Shown here: in pieces, positions 8,170-16,939 of the stretch
Position numbering within the stretch: the stretch's first letter is position 1
How the letters are laid out: every line of letters starts with the position of its first letter
Origin: Hyphococcus aureus
Lineage (GTDB): Bacteria; Pseudomonadota; Alphaproteobacteria; Caulobacterales; Parvularculaceae
Length of the DNA stretch: 64,000 bases
Reading direction: 5' to 3'
Assembly: GCF_042643165.1 (NCBI RefSeq)
Contig: NZ_JBHRSH010000002.1
Span: 744,001-808,000 of the forward strand
Translations under genes and position numbers: made by a program
Notes under the pieces: generated by a model
Told to the model about the DNA's origin: nothing
The model's database searches: none
The model's input: only the letters and a program-made list of their open reading frames with translations

Positions 8170-11100
8170 TTAGAATTCGTACTTCACGCCAACGCGGATC
8201 TGCCAGACAGAAGCACCCGTAACAGGTGACTGGATCGATTCCGGCGTCACAGTTTGGAAGTCTGTGAAGATATACTCACCGTTCGGGCCGAAACCGGATT
8301 CATCAACCTCAACGAGCTCAACGCTACCCGGGAAGCCGGCCTGGTTGATGACGCCCCATTCATCATTGATGAGGTTGCCGATGTTGTCGAGGACAACAAA
8401 CGCCTTGGTTTTGTGACCGCCAAGAACGCCCGGCAGTTCCTGCTCAATGCGCACATCCCACTGGGAGAACCAGTCAGACTGGAACGCGTTCCGTGGGGCG
8501 ATCTGACCTGCATATTCGTCGAGACCGAGATCGCTGATCATCGCGAAGAACGCCGCCGTGTCGAAGCCAGCGTCAAAGATCACATTCGGATCGCCCGCAC
8601 CGGTCGGCACATAAAGCAGGTGACGACCGTCGAGCCCATCGCCGAAGATATCGCCGCCGTCAGCAAACACGAAGCTGTACGGACGCGACTGAGAAACAAC
8701 GCCGAACAGATCAATGCTTGTGTAGTAATCGCTGAAGATCGGGAAGTCGACGCCGGCACGAACCGTGAAGCGGTGTGGCACTTCATAGTTCGAGTTTGCC
8801 AGACCCGGATTGTTCGGATCAGAGGTCGAGAAGTTCACGAAGTTTGAGAACGCGACCGATGACGTCATCGGGTTGCGGTCTTTAGCATCCGTGTAGGCAT
8901 AAGCGAGCGTCCAGTTCGCGCGTGCGCCGCCGGAGAACTCATAGTCCTTAGACAGAGCCGCAGAGAACACTTTCTGCTTGCCGCCGTCATTGTTGGTCAG
9001 GATGAAGTCCTGGTTAAACGCACGGTCCGAACAGTCCATAGAAAGCGGATTGACGCAATCCGGATCCGAGCGATCGATACTGGTGTAAATCGGGCGGCCG
9101 TCGGGTGCTGTGCCAACTGGCTCAAGCGTCGCGTCGACAATGCCTGCTGCGTCTTTGTCATCTGTGTAGATGAAATCGAGCATCAGGTTGTAGTTGTCGC
9201 CGAAGACATAAGTCGCGCCAAGAGCGGCTTTCCACTGCGACGGAACCTTGAAGTTCGGGTCAATCGCATTCACGCCGACATTCGCCGTGCCGCTAGCTAC
9301 GTCGTTGTAGAAGCTCTCCGGCACGCCCCAGAACGGACGCCCCATGCCACCTTCATCTTCGATATAGGTGAATGCGCCGAGTGTTGTGTCACGGTCACTG
9401 ACCTGGATCGTGGTAATGCCGTCGCTCTGATAGCTGTTCGAGAGCCACACATTCGGGTTGCCGCCGGAGAAGAGACCGCCGCCGCCACGAATGGTCAGGC
9501 TGTCTGTCGCGTTCCAGTTGAAACCGAAACGAGGCTGAAGAAGGCCTTTGCCGTCAAAGGTCTCTGTGTTCGCATAGCCGTTCCGTGAAACGAAATTGTT
9601 GTTAAGCGCAGGAACGTCGTTGGAACCGTAGAAATCCCAACGGAAACCAGCAGTGAAGGAGAGCCCGATTTCATCGAAATCAACCTCGTCCTGAACATAG
9701 AGGGTGTTTGTCGCGAACTTGAAGCTCGCAGCGCCATCGTCAGGATTGTTCGTGCCGCCGGCGTTGCCGTAGTAAATGTCGTCGACCAGACCCAGTTCAA
9801 ACGCGTCGATATTCTGATCCATGTCCGGGAAGAATTCGCTGTCGAAGCGATATTCGCCTTCCGTATGCTGGATGAACAGGTTGAAGATATCGACCGTTTC
9901 ACGTTCGAAGCCGATGGTGAACAGGTTATTGCCCATCTGATAATCGGCCTTGAACTTCATGTTCAGGGTCTTCGTATCAAGCTTGTTCGAATGACGAGAG
10001 TCATCAGCGCCGAGATATACAACAGCCGTTTCGCCATTGTTTTCGGTGCGAATTTGAACTTCACCGAAGTCGGTGCCGTTAACCGATTCCTGCCCCGTAT
10101 CGTTGGTGGTGTAGGAAACGCGTGCTTCTGTAGAGAAATTGTCGGACCAGCTAGAGAAAATCTGACCGGAATAAGACGTCAGCTTGGTGCTGCGGTTATA
10201 ATAGTGGTCAAAAAACTCGTACTCGTTCGGATCGTCGTCAGACGCCGTCAGATTGTTGCCGGTGTTGCGGTTGTAAGTGAACGACGCCCGGTGGAAGTCG
10301 TTGATGTTCCAATCCAGTTTTGCGAGGATTTTCTCATCATCTTCACCCACAGCGCTCGGAAGCGGTGTCGGCGTGTAGCCATAAAGAGTTTGCGCAATAT
10401 CGACGATGCGGTCGAGTTGAGCTTGGCTGACGCCTGCAACGCCAATTGCCCCAGCTTCCGCCGGGCCGCGGCCAATGATGTTGGTTTCATTGATCTTCTC
10501 GTAAGCAACGAACAAGAACAGCTTGTCCTTGATGATCGGACCGGACAGCGTGGCGCCGAAGCGGAAATCACTGAAGTCGCCCTTATCGAAAGAAGAGCCG
10601 TTGATCGAACCGCCATTGAGCGAGTCATTGGTGTAGTCGAACCAGCCTGTTCCGTGGAATTCGTTGGAACCCGAACGCGTGACTGCGTTGATGTTACAAC
10701 CTGTGAAGCCGCCATATTCAACGTCGAACGGCGCAAGCTCGACCGCGACCTGGTTGATCGCGTCGAACGGGAACGGAAGGCGTTCCGTCGGGTAACCGTT
10801 GGAGTTGAGACCAAAGTTGTCGTTCAGCTTGATACCGTCAACGGTCAGGCTGTTGAAGCGCGGGCTGGCGCCGGCGCACTGAAGGCCGTTGCCGTTGGAC
10901 TCTTCGATGAAGAGACGCGGGTCAGCGCGGATGATGTCTTTAATATCGCGGCTGACAGCAGGCGTAGACTGGAGATCATCGAAGTCGAATGTTGCATTCG
11001 GGCCGAGCGCCACTTCGCCGACAGCGGAGCGGGTAGCAACAACGATGATTTCATCGCTGCCAGCGCTGGCGCGTGCGAGGCTGAAAGAAACTGTCGTTGT

Positions 11101-11424
11101 GTCGCCAAGTGAAAGACGTACGCCTTCAACGGCTTCACCCTGGTAACCTGAACCCGTTACGGTGACGGAGTAGTTGCCCGTCGCGGACAGGTTCTGAAGA
11201 GCAAAACGGCCCTGTCCATCGGTGGAGGTCCGGCGGGTCGTGCCGGTCAGCGTATCGACCACGGTGACCGATGCGCCGGCGACTGGCGAACCGGCTTCGT
11301 CTGTTACGACGCCGCGAACGTCCGACGTTGTTTGCTGCGCAAGCACTGGCGTCGCCACAGTGGCGAACGCGGTCGTGAGCGCAACCGCCGCCACACCGGC
11401 GGAGAGCGTTTTCATTAGCTTCAT
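8170..11424 (-). CDS. Oar-like TonB-dependent receptor with N-terminal carboxypeptidase-regulatory-like domain
   Basis: A 1084-residue outer-membrane receptor of the Oar/CarboxypepD_reg type. After a signal peptide ending VLAQ comes a beta-sandwich domain at about 35-115 (VRGVVTDEAGSPVAGASVTV...), a TonB-box-like DEIIVVATR, a plug with FNSLTVDGIKLNDNFGL and NAVTRSGSNEFHGT, and a long barrel ending QIRVGVKYEF. I start at ATG 11424 because GGGGA lies 8 bases upstream and the signal peptide begins there; the frame could extend to 11523 without adding a sensible signal. Such receptors usually handle large substrates such as peptides or oligosaccharides, but none is identifiable. It is monocistronic, convergent with the flavin operon through a shared terminator, and shares the DEIIVVA motif with that receptor. 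Confidence 0.88.
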   Translation of the reverse strand: MKLMKTLSAGVAAVALTTAFATVATPVLAQQTTSDVRGVVTDEAGSPVAGASVTVVDTLTGTTRRTSTDGQGRFALQNLSATGNYSVTVTGSGYQGEAVEGVRLSLGDTTTVSFSLARASAGSDEIIVVATRSAVGEVALGPNATFDFDDLQSTPAVSRDIKDIIRADPRLFIEESNGNGLQCAGASPRFNSLTVDGIKLNDNFGLNSNGYPTERLPFPFDAINQVAVELAPFDVEYGGFTGCNINAVTRSGSNEFHGTGWFDYTNDSLNGGSINGSSFDKGDFSDFRFGATLSGPIIKDKLFLFVAYEKINETNIIGRGPAEAGAIGVAGVSQAQLDRIVDIAQTLYGYTPTPLPSAVGEDDEKILAKLDWNINDFHRASFTYNRNTGNNLTASDDDPNEYEFFDHYYNRSTKLTSYSGQIFSSWSDNFSTEARVSYTTNDTGQESVNGTDFGEVQIRTENNGETAVVYLGADDSRHSNKLDTKTLNMKFKADYQMGNNLFTIGFERETVDIFNLFIQHTEGEYRFDSEFFPDMDQNIDAFELGLVDDIYYGNAGGTNNPDDGAASFKFATNTLYVQDEVDFDEIGLSFTAGFRWDFYGSNDVPALNNNFVSRNGYANTETFDGKGLLQPRFGFNWNATDSLTIRGGGGLFSGGNPNVWLSNSYQSDGITTIQVSDRDTTLGAFTYIEDEGGMGRPFWGVPESFYNDVASGTANVGVNAIDPNFKVPSQWKAALGATYVFGDNYNLMLDFIYTDDKDAAGIVDATLEPVGTAPDGRPIYTSIDRSDPDCVNPLSMDCSDRAFNQDFILTNNDGGKQKVFSAALSKDYEFSGGARANWTLAYAYTDAKDRNPMTSSVAFSNFVNFSTSDPNNPGLANSNYEVPHRFTVRAGVDFPIFSDYYTSIDLFGVVSQSRPYSFVFADGGDIFGDGLDGRHLLYVPTGAGDPNVIFDAGFDTAAFFAMISDLGLDEYAGQIAPRNAFQSDWFSQWDVRIEQELPGVLGGHKTKAFVVLDNIGNLINDEWGVINQAGFPGSVELVEVDESGFGPNGEYIFTDFQTVTPESIQSPVTGASVWQIRVGVKYEF

Positions 11425-11709
11425 TTGATATTCCCCAAGCTGGAACTGAGATGCCGCAACCCCGTCTGTGCGGCGCGATAACGCGACTGGCATTAGGCAT
11501 ATCAGATGACAGTTCAATGACAATTCATCCGGCTTTTCCTGAAACTTCTGCGACGTTTCGGCAGAACTTTCCCGGACGCTATATTGTGGAAAAATCTATA
11601 TGGAATCACGCGAGGTTAGCGCATGGCTGTTATGGGATAACAGCATCTTCCACTCATCGCCTTGATAATTAGAAAGCCGAGTGTGTGCGCAGTGCAACAG
11701 ATTCGGCGT

Positions 11710-13473
11710 CTACATCCGCTCCGGCGCGGAGAACCCAAGCAGGGAAAGGATCAGATCGAGCTGTCCGCCGGCCGCTGACGCCATGGTAAGTCGAGACGCC
11801 CGCAATGATGCGTCTGCTTCGTCTACAATTCGGCAGGCGGCGTAGAATTTCGAGAAGCTCTGGGCCAGGCCGAAAGCATGATCGCAGAGAAGATGCGGCA
11901 GGCGCCGCTCATAGGCGTCACGCAGGGCATCTGCGAAGCCAAGCAGCGTTAGCGCCAGGTCCGCCTCCTCTGGCATGGTGATTTTCACCGGCCCCGCCTC
12001 GCCCGCGCCGGCGGTCGTCGCTTTGGCGACCATGGAGCGCACCCGCACGCTTGCATAAAGAAGGTAAGGCCCGGTTTTGCCCTCAAAGGCCATGAAGCGG
12101 TCAAGGTCGAATATATAGTCGCTGGTCCGCGGGTTGGAGAGATCGGCGAATTTCAGCGCGGCGATCCCGACCTGGCGGGCGACCTCCTCGGTCTCCTCGG
12201 CGCTATAGCCTTCGGCGAAACCGTTCTCATTGAGGCGCTCACGCGCCCTGTCCGTCACCATGTCGATGAAATCGCGGAGTTTCAGGGTGCCGCCCTCGCG
12301 GGTTTTGAAGGGCTTGCCGTCCTTGCCGTTCATGGTCCCGAACCAGAGATGCTCGAGCCGCGCCTCGTCAAAATAGCCGGCCTTGTCCACCGCCCGGAAG
12401 ACCTGCTCGAAATGCAGCCGCTGGCGCGCATCCACCACATAGAGCATGCGGTCAGGATCGAGCTCGCGCTTGCGGTCAACAATCGTGGCGACGTCCGTCG
12501 CGTGATAGCCCACCGCCCCTTCGGAGTTGACGAAGATGATGGGCGGCATCTCTTTTTTATCATCGTCCCGCGCGACGCGGATGATCTCGGCGCCGTCCGA
12601 GAGTTCGATGATCCCGCGCTCTTTAAGGTCTTGCGTTAGCTCGGGGATCAGCGGATCGGCGTCCGCTTCGCCTTTCCAGAGATCGAACTCCACATCGAGA
12701 TCGGCGTAGTCCTTCTTCATGGCGTTGACCGAGAGGTCGACGAAATGGCGCCATAGGGCGCGATAGCCGGGCCGTCCGGCCTGCAACGCCTTGGTCGCCT
12801 TGCGCGCGACGTCGGCGCGCGCCTTGTCGGCTTTGCACGCCGCCGAAGCCGCCGGATACATTTCCTCAAGATCGGAAAGGCTTATGGGCGGTTCTTCCGG
12901 GAATGGGCCGCTCGCTTCCGGATCGAAATAGACAAGATCCGGCTGGCGAAGCTCCAACTCGGAAATGAGCTGGCCCATCTGCAAGCCCCAATCGCCGAGA
13001 TGAACGTCGCCGGTCACCTTATCGCCCGCGAATCTCATGATCCGCTTCAGGCTCTCGCCGATAATCGCGGCGCGCAAATGCCCCACATGGAGCGGCTTGG
13101 CCACATTCGGCCCGCCATAATCGATGACGATCTTCTCCGGCGCAGGCTTCAGCCATGCGCCGAGACGAGCGTCCGCGGCCAGCGCATCGAGACGCGCAGA
13201 CAGAAATTCTGGCGTCAACTTCAGATTAATAAAGCCAGGGCCCGCAACTGTAATTTCCGCAAATTCAGACCGCGCTGAAAGCTTGTCCGCGATGGCGTTC
13301 GCAATCTCGCGCGGATTTTTCTTGGCGGCCTTCGCCGCGGCCAGCGCGCCATTGCACTGAAACTGCGCGAGATCCGGGCGGTCGGCGCTTTTCACAGCGC
13401 CCAGCGCATGATCAAGCCCCTCGGCGGCGAAAGCTTCGCCGACGATTGCGGACAGTTCGTCTTTTAACGTCAT
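11710..13473 (-). CDS. argS: Arginyl-tRNA synthetase
   Basis: Charges tRNA-Arg with arginine using ATP. The 587-residue class I enzyme shows the N-terminal additional domain (about 1-110), the HIGH-type signature KPLHVGHLRAAIIGESL near 115-131, GDWGLQMGQLI, the GKPFKTREGGT loop near 387 in place of a canonical KMSKS, and the anticodon-binding C-terminus ending SLLGFSAPERM, all family-typical. Its ATG overlaps the stop of the upstream lipoprotein gene by 4 bases (ATGA), so the two are translationally coupled. The 285 bases downstream, to the Oar-like receptor, contain no recognisable gene. Confidence 0.96.
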   Translation of the reverse strand: MTLKDELSAIVGEAFAAEGLDHALGAVKSADRPDLAQFQCNGALAAAKAAKKNPREIANAIADKLSARSEFAEITVAGPGFINLKLTPEFLSARLDALAADARLGAWLKPAPEKIVIDYGGPNVAKPLHVGHLRAAIIGESLKRIMRFAGDKVTGDVHLGDWGLQMGQLISELELRQPDLVYFDPEASGPFPEEPPISLSDLEEMYPAASAACKADKARADVARKATKALQAGRPGYRALWRHFVDLSVNAMKKDYADLDVEFDLWKGEADADPLIPELTQDLKERGIIELSDGAEIIRVARDDDKKEMPPIIFVNSEGAVGYHATDVATIVDRKRELDPDRMLYVVDARQRLHFEQVFRAVDKAGYFDEARLEHLWFGTMNGKDGKPFKTREGGTLKLRDFIDMVTDRARERLNENGFAEGYSAEETEEVARQVGIAALKFADLSNPRTSDYIFDLDRFMAFEGKTGPYLLYASVRVRSMVAKATTAGAGEAGPVKITMPEEADLALTLLGFADALRDAYERRLPHLLCDHAFGLAQSFSKFYAACRIVDEADASLRASRLTMASAAGGQLDLILSLLGFSAPERM

Positions 13474-14033
13474 TTCAGATTCGGGAATTTCAAACTCTTG
13501 CCGGAGCGGTTGAAGATCGCCTGCTGCGGCGTCACCGAAAAGCCGACAATGATTTCAAAGTTGACGCCGGAGATGGTTTCATTGGCGCGCGGGATGATGA
13601 TCTTGTCGATATCGGCGCGGGCCGTCTCCACAGCATTGTCGCCGAAGCTCACCTCAATGGGAAACTCCGTCTTGGCGATGACTTCCGAATCCTTGCGGGT
13701 CACGGCGACGAAATAGGTGAAGGACTTTTTACCCGGCTCCCCCTTGGGGCCCTTTCCGAAGGCCAGATCGATGGTGAGCCCCGCATCGATCGGCTCATCC
13801 TCAAAATACCGGCAGGTCGAGGTCACATTCACCACCTCACCGGAATAGGCCACATTATCAATAGTTTGATCGCCATCGAACTCGATAAACCGGGAGGCTT
13901 CGTTCAAGACGACGATATTCGGACATGGCGCCGGGTTCCCCTCGCGGGCCGCGCGTCGCTCCTTGGCTTCGTCGCTCACGCATCCGGTGACGGCGAGTGC
14001 GGCGAATAGCGCTGCAACGGACAGTTTCTTCAT
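13470..14033 (-). CDS. Hypothetical lipoprotein upstream of argS
   Basis: Function unknown. The 187-residue product begins with a clear lipoprotein signal (MKKLSVAALFAALAVTGC, lipidated Cys at 18), a short charged linker and an AAREGNPAPCPNIVVLNEASRF segment. The rest is a beta-rich region with repeated TxD/IxV patterns and no catalytic motif I recognise. Residues 60-185 could be an immunoglobulin-like fold. The stop codon overlaps the argS start (ATGA), so it is the promoter-proximal cistron of a two-gene operon. That position suggests a housekeeping envelope protein of this lineage rather than an accessory gene. Confidence 0.8.
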   Translation of the reverse strand: MKKLSVAALFAALAVTGCVSDEAKERRAAREGNPAPCPNIVVLNEASRFIEFDGDQTIDNVAYSGEVVNVTSTCRYFEDEPIDAGLTIDLAFGKGPKGEPGKKSFTYFVAVTRKDSEVIAKTEFPIEVSFGDNAVETARADIDKIIIPRANETISGVNFEIIVGFSVTPQQAIFNRSGKSLKFPNLK

Positions 14034-14217
14034 TAGCCAGAACCCTTATATCAAAGCACAATTCCGCCTTGAGACGGTCTAGAGAACACCTCATGTCCGC
14101 CTCAGGGAAGCCCCGCTTGAGGGGCATCATCTCGTAGCCTCTCGCCGCAGATGGCGCAATGTCCCAAATGACGGCAAACGAGGCTGACGCCCAGAGAAAA
14201 AGGACCGGCGACCCCTC

Positions 14218-15201
14218 GTGCATAAACCAGCGCCCAGCACATCGTCACAAAAAACCCGCGCAGGAAAGCCGCCGCTCACCGTTCGGCTTGCCTCGCCGCG
14301 AGGGTTTTGCGCTGGCGTAGAGCGGGCGATTCGCACCGTTGAGGAGGCGCTGGCGCTTCATGGAGCGCCGGTCTATGTGCGCCACGAAATCGTCCACAAC
14401 ACTCATGTGGTGGCGCGGCTCTCAGCTATGGGCGCTGTCTTTGTGGAAAACCTCGAGACCGTCCCAAAAGACCGCCCCGTGGTTTTCTCCGCTCATGGGG
14501 CGCCGCAATCGGCGCATATGGATGCCTCGGCGCGCGGCCTTATCAAGATCGACGCCACCTGCCCGCTGGTGCTCAAGGTCCATAATCAGATCCGCCGTCA
14601 TGACATGGCGGGCCGTACCGTCATTCTCATTGGCCATCGCAACCACCCTGAAGTCATGGGTTCCATGGGCCAGGCGCCGGACGGCGCCGTGATCCTGGTT
14701 GAGACGCTCGCAGATGTGGCGGCTCTGCCCTGCTTGCGCGGCCCGCTTGCCTATTCGACCCAGACAACGCTCTCGGTCGATGAGACCAAAGACATGATCG
14801 CGGCGCTGAAAGCTCGATTTCCGGACATTGCAGGCCCCGCGAGAGAAGACATCTGTTACGCCACGTCCAATCGTCAGGACGCCGTGAAAGCCGCCGCGAA
14901 AGAATGCGATCTTTTCGTAGTGATCGGATCGGCGACCTCCTCCAATTCGACGCGGCTTGTTGAGACTGCGAAAATCGCAGGCGCCGCTGATGCAGCGCTT
15001 GTCGAAGATGCAGGAAAATTCGACTGGGCGCGGCTTGAGGGCGTGACGACGCTCGGCCTCAGCGCGGGCGCGTCGGCGCCGGAAAGCCTTGTCGAGGAGT
15101 TCTTGACCGCGCTGGCGGCGCGCCGCAAATTGCGCCTCGATCATATCGAAACCGCGCGGGAGAATGTGGTCTTCAACACGCCGCTTCGTCTCGCCAGTTA
15201 A
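14218..15201 (+). CDS. ispH: 4-hydroxy-3-methylbut-2-enyl diphosphate reductase
   Basis: Last enzyme of the MEP isoprenoid pathway, reducing HMBPP to IPP and DMAPP with a 4Fe-4S cluster in the cytosol. The three cluster cysteines are in place: GFCAGVERA (about Cys31), DATCPLVLKVH (Cys115) and DICYATSNRQ (Cys213). EIVHNTHVV, SAHGAP and SATSSNSTRL are also conserved. The 327-residue length is normal with a 20-residue N-terminal extension, so the true start may be a little downstream. It is divergent from the lipoprotein-argS pair across 184 bases and is followed 22 bases later by rnhA. Confidence 0.95.
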   Translation: MHKPAPSTSSQKTRAGKPPLTVRLASPRGFCAGVERAIRTVEEALALHGAPVYVRHEIVHNTHVVARLSAMGAVFVENLETVPKDRPVVFSAHGAPQSAHMDASARGLIKIDATCPLVLKVHNQIRRHDMAGRTVILIGHRNHPEVMGSMGQAPDGAVILVETLADVAALPCLRGPLAYSTQTTLSVDETKDMIAALKARFPDIAGPAREDICYATSNRQDAVKAAAKECDLFVVIGSATSSNSTRLVETAKIAGAADAALVEDAGKFDWARLEGVTTLGLSAGASAPESLVEEFLTALAARRKLRLDHIETARENVVFNTPLRLAS

Positions 15202-15223
15202 GCGTCACCTGTCAGGAAATAAC

Positions 15224-15652
15224 ATGATTGAAGTCTTCACCGACGGCGCCTGCCTCGGCAATCCGGGGCCCGGCGGATGGGGCGTTTTGATCATCGATGC
15301 AGGTGAAGAACGCGAACTCAATGGCGGCGAATCTGACACCACCAACAACCGCATGGAAATGCTGGCCGCGATCCGTGCGCTGGAAGAATTGCCGAAAGGC
15401 GCCCGCATCGCCCTTCACACCGATAGCCAGTATGTGAAGAACGGCATCACAAGCTGGATCAAGGGCTGGAAACGGAACGGCTGGAAGAATGCTTCAAAAC
15501 AGCCCGTGAAGAACAAAGATCTCTGGGAAGCGCTCGATGCGCTGGCGGCGGAGCGCCATGTCGAATGGCGCTGGGTGAAAGGTCATAACGGCCACCCGGA
15601 AAACGAACGCGTCGACGAACTTGCAAGACAGGCGGCGCAGGCTTTCGCCTGA
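15224..15652 (+). CDS. rnhA: Ribonuclease HI
   Basis: Degrades RNA in RNA-DNA hybrids. The 142-residue protein carries the four acidic catalytic residues in their usual settings: FTDGACLGNPGPGG, NNRMEMLAA, HTDSQYV and ENERVDELAR, plus the basic handle around WIKGWKRNGWKNASKQPVKN. I start at ATG 15224, preceded by AGGAAA; the frame extends upstream to 15164 but that part overlaps ispH. It lies 22 bases after ispH on the same strand, so the two are probably co-transcribed. It is convergent with the peroxiredoxin gene. Confidence 0.96.
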   Translation: MIEVFTDGACLGNPGPGGWGVLIIDAGEERELNGGESDTTNNRMEMLAAIRALEELPKGARIALHTDSQYVKNGITSWIKGWKRNGWKNASKQPVKNKDLWEALDALAAERHVEWRWVKGHNGHPENERVDELARQAAQAFA

Positions 15653-15680
15653 CGCCGCCAACCCTGCGTCCTGTTTATTT

Positions 15681-16163
15681 CTAAAGCTGGCCGAGCATGT
15701 GTTCGGCGCTGGAAACGTCGAATGCGCCCGGCGCTTCAACATTCAGATGTTTGACGACGCCGTTTTCGATCACAGCGGAAAAACGCTGCGAACGCTCGCC
15801 CATGCCAAAGCCCTTGCCGTCCATGGTCAGACCTAGCGCGCGAGCGAAATCGCCATTGCCGTCAGCCAGCATGACTACCTTGTCGCCGGCGTTCTGGTTC
15901 TTTCCCCAAGCGTCCATGACGAATGCATCATTGACCGACATGCAGACGACCTTGTCGACGCCTTTGGATTTAAACTCACCAGCCTTCTCGACAAAGCCCG
16001 GCAAGTGCTTCGCCGAACAGGTCGGCGTGAATGCGCCGGGTACGGAGAATAGCGCCACCTTGCCCGAACCGAGCAGCTCACTGGTCTGCGCCGCCTGCGG
16101 GCCTTCGCTGGTCGCCACCATCACTTTTACATCAGGAATTTTATCGCCGACTGAAATGCTCAC
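15681..16163 (-). CDS. Peroxiredoxin, Prx5 (AhpE/hybrid Prx) type
   Basis: A thiol peroxidase that reduces hydrogen peroxide and alkyl hydroperoxides in the cytosol. The 160-residue protein has the Prx5 signature PGAFTPTCS with the peroxidatic Cys at about residue 49, VNDAFVMDAW and LGLTMDGKGFGMGERSQRF. A second Cys occurs in VVCMSVNDAF, as in the family. There is no fused glutaredoxin domain, so an external reductant is needed. The gene is single, with about 110 bases of divergent spacer to yqgE. Identification is secure; the physiological reductant is not visible. Confidence 0.94.
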   Translation of the reverse strand: MSISVGDKIPDVKVMVATSEGPQAAQTSELLGSGKVALFSVPGAFTPTCSAKHLPGFVEKAGEFKSKGVDKVVCMSVNDAFVMDAWGKNQNAGDKVVMLADGNGDFARALGLTMDGKGFGMGERSQRFSAVIENGVVKHLNVEAPGAFDVSSAEHMLGQL

Positions 16164-16275
16164 TTTTTAGGTCTCCTTTTCTTAAGTTTGGCGGGTTTTA
16201 GGCTCCGCGGGGGCGTTCGTCCACCGGCAAACACCCCCTTGCATCGACTTCACACCGGCCTTACCCTCATTGGCC

Positions 16276-16902
16276 ATGGGTAAGAAACCATCCGCTCCCG
16301 GCGATGCCGTCCGGGACTATCTCGGCGGCCAGATTCTGATCGCCATGCCCAATATGGGCGACCCGCGTTTTGAGCGCTCCGTCGTTTTTCTGTGCGCGCA
16401 TGACGAGGATCACGCCATGGGCGTGATCGTCAACAAGCCGCTTGACGACATTGGTCTTTCCGAACTTTTGGAGCAGCTTGAAATCGCTCCGCAAGAAGAC
16501 GCTGATGAAACGCCAGTGTTTTTCGGCGGCCCAGTGCAAACAGAGCGCGGTCTGGTCCTGCATACGCTTGACTATAAACTAGACACAACACTGGCGCTGG
16601 ATGAACAGCTCGGGCTCACGGCTAGCCGCGATATTCTGATCGATATCGCCGGAGAAAAGCCTGAGCGTCCTGCGCCGCGACGCTTCCTACTCGCCATCGG
16701 TCATGCGGGCTGGGGCGCCGGACAGCTCGAAAAAGAGATCGCCATGAACGCCTGGGCGCATTGCGAGCCCGATGAGGAAATGATTTTCGGCGGCGCCTTT
16801 GAACCCTTGTGGAACCGTGCGCTTGCTAAGCTTGGCGTCACAAGCGCCATGCTGTCGCCGGAATGGGCCTCTGTGCGCGATGAGAATCAGCCCCTCAACT
16901 GA
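16276..16902 (+). CDS. yqgE: YqgE/AlgH family protein (UPF0301)
   Basis: A conserved family of unclear biochemical role. The product of about 208 residues shows the family pattern: GGQILIAMPNMGDPRFERSV, HDEDHAMGVIVNKPL, FFGGPVQTERGLVLH, RRFLLAIGHAGWGAGQLEKEI and FGGAFEPLWNRAL. I chose the ATG at 16276; a TTG two codons upstream (16270) is also in frame, and neither has a good ribosome-binding site. It is convergent with the EAL-domain gene. Confidence 0.93.
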   Translation: MGKKPSAPGDAVRDYLGGQILIAMPNMGDPRFERSVVFLCAHDEDHAMGVIVNKPLDDIGLSELLEQLEIAPQEDADETPVFFGGPVQTERGLVLHTLDYKLDTTLALDEQLGLTASRDILIDIAGEKPERPAPRRFLLAIGHAGWGAGQLEKEIAMNAWAHCEPDEEMIFGGAFEPLWNRALAKLGVTSAMLSPEWASVRDENQPLN

Positions 16903-16939
16903 CGGGCGTCACTGACCTTTCCGGCAAGCTGGAGTTCAA

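Noticed and set aside
9865..11112. 415-codon open frame antisense to the Oar-like receptor
   Set aside because: Shadow frame of a GC-rich gene: no ribosome-binding site, biased Arg/Val/Ala composition, and the opposite strand is a convincing receptor with signal peptide and plug motifs.
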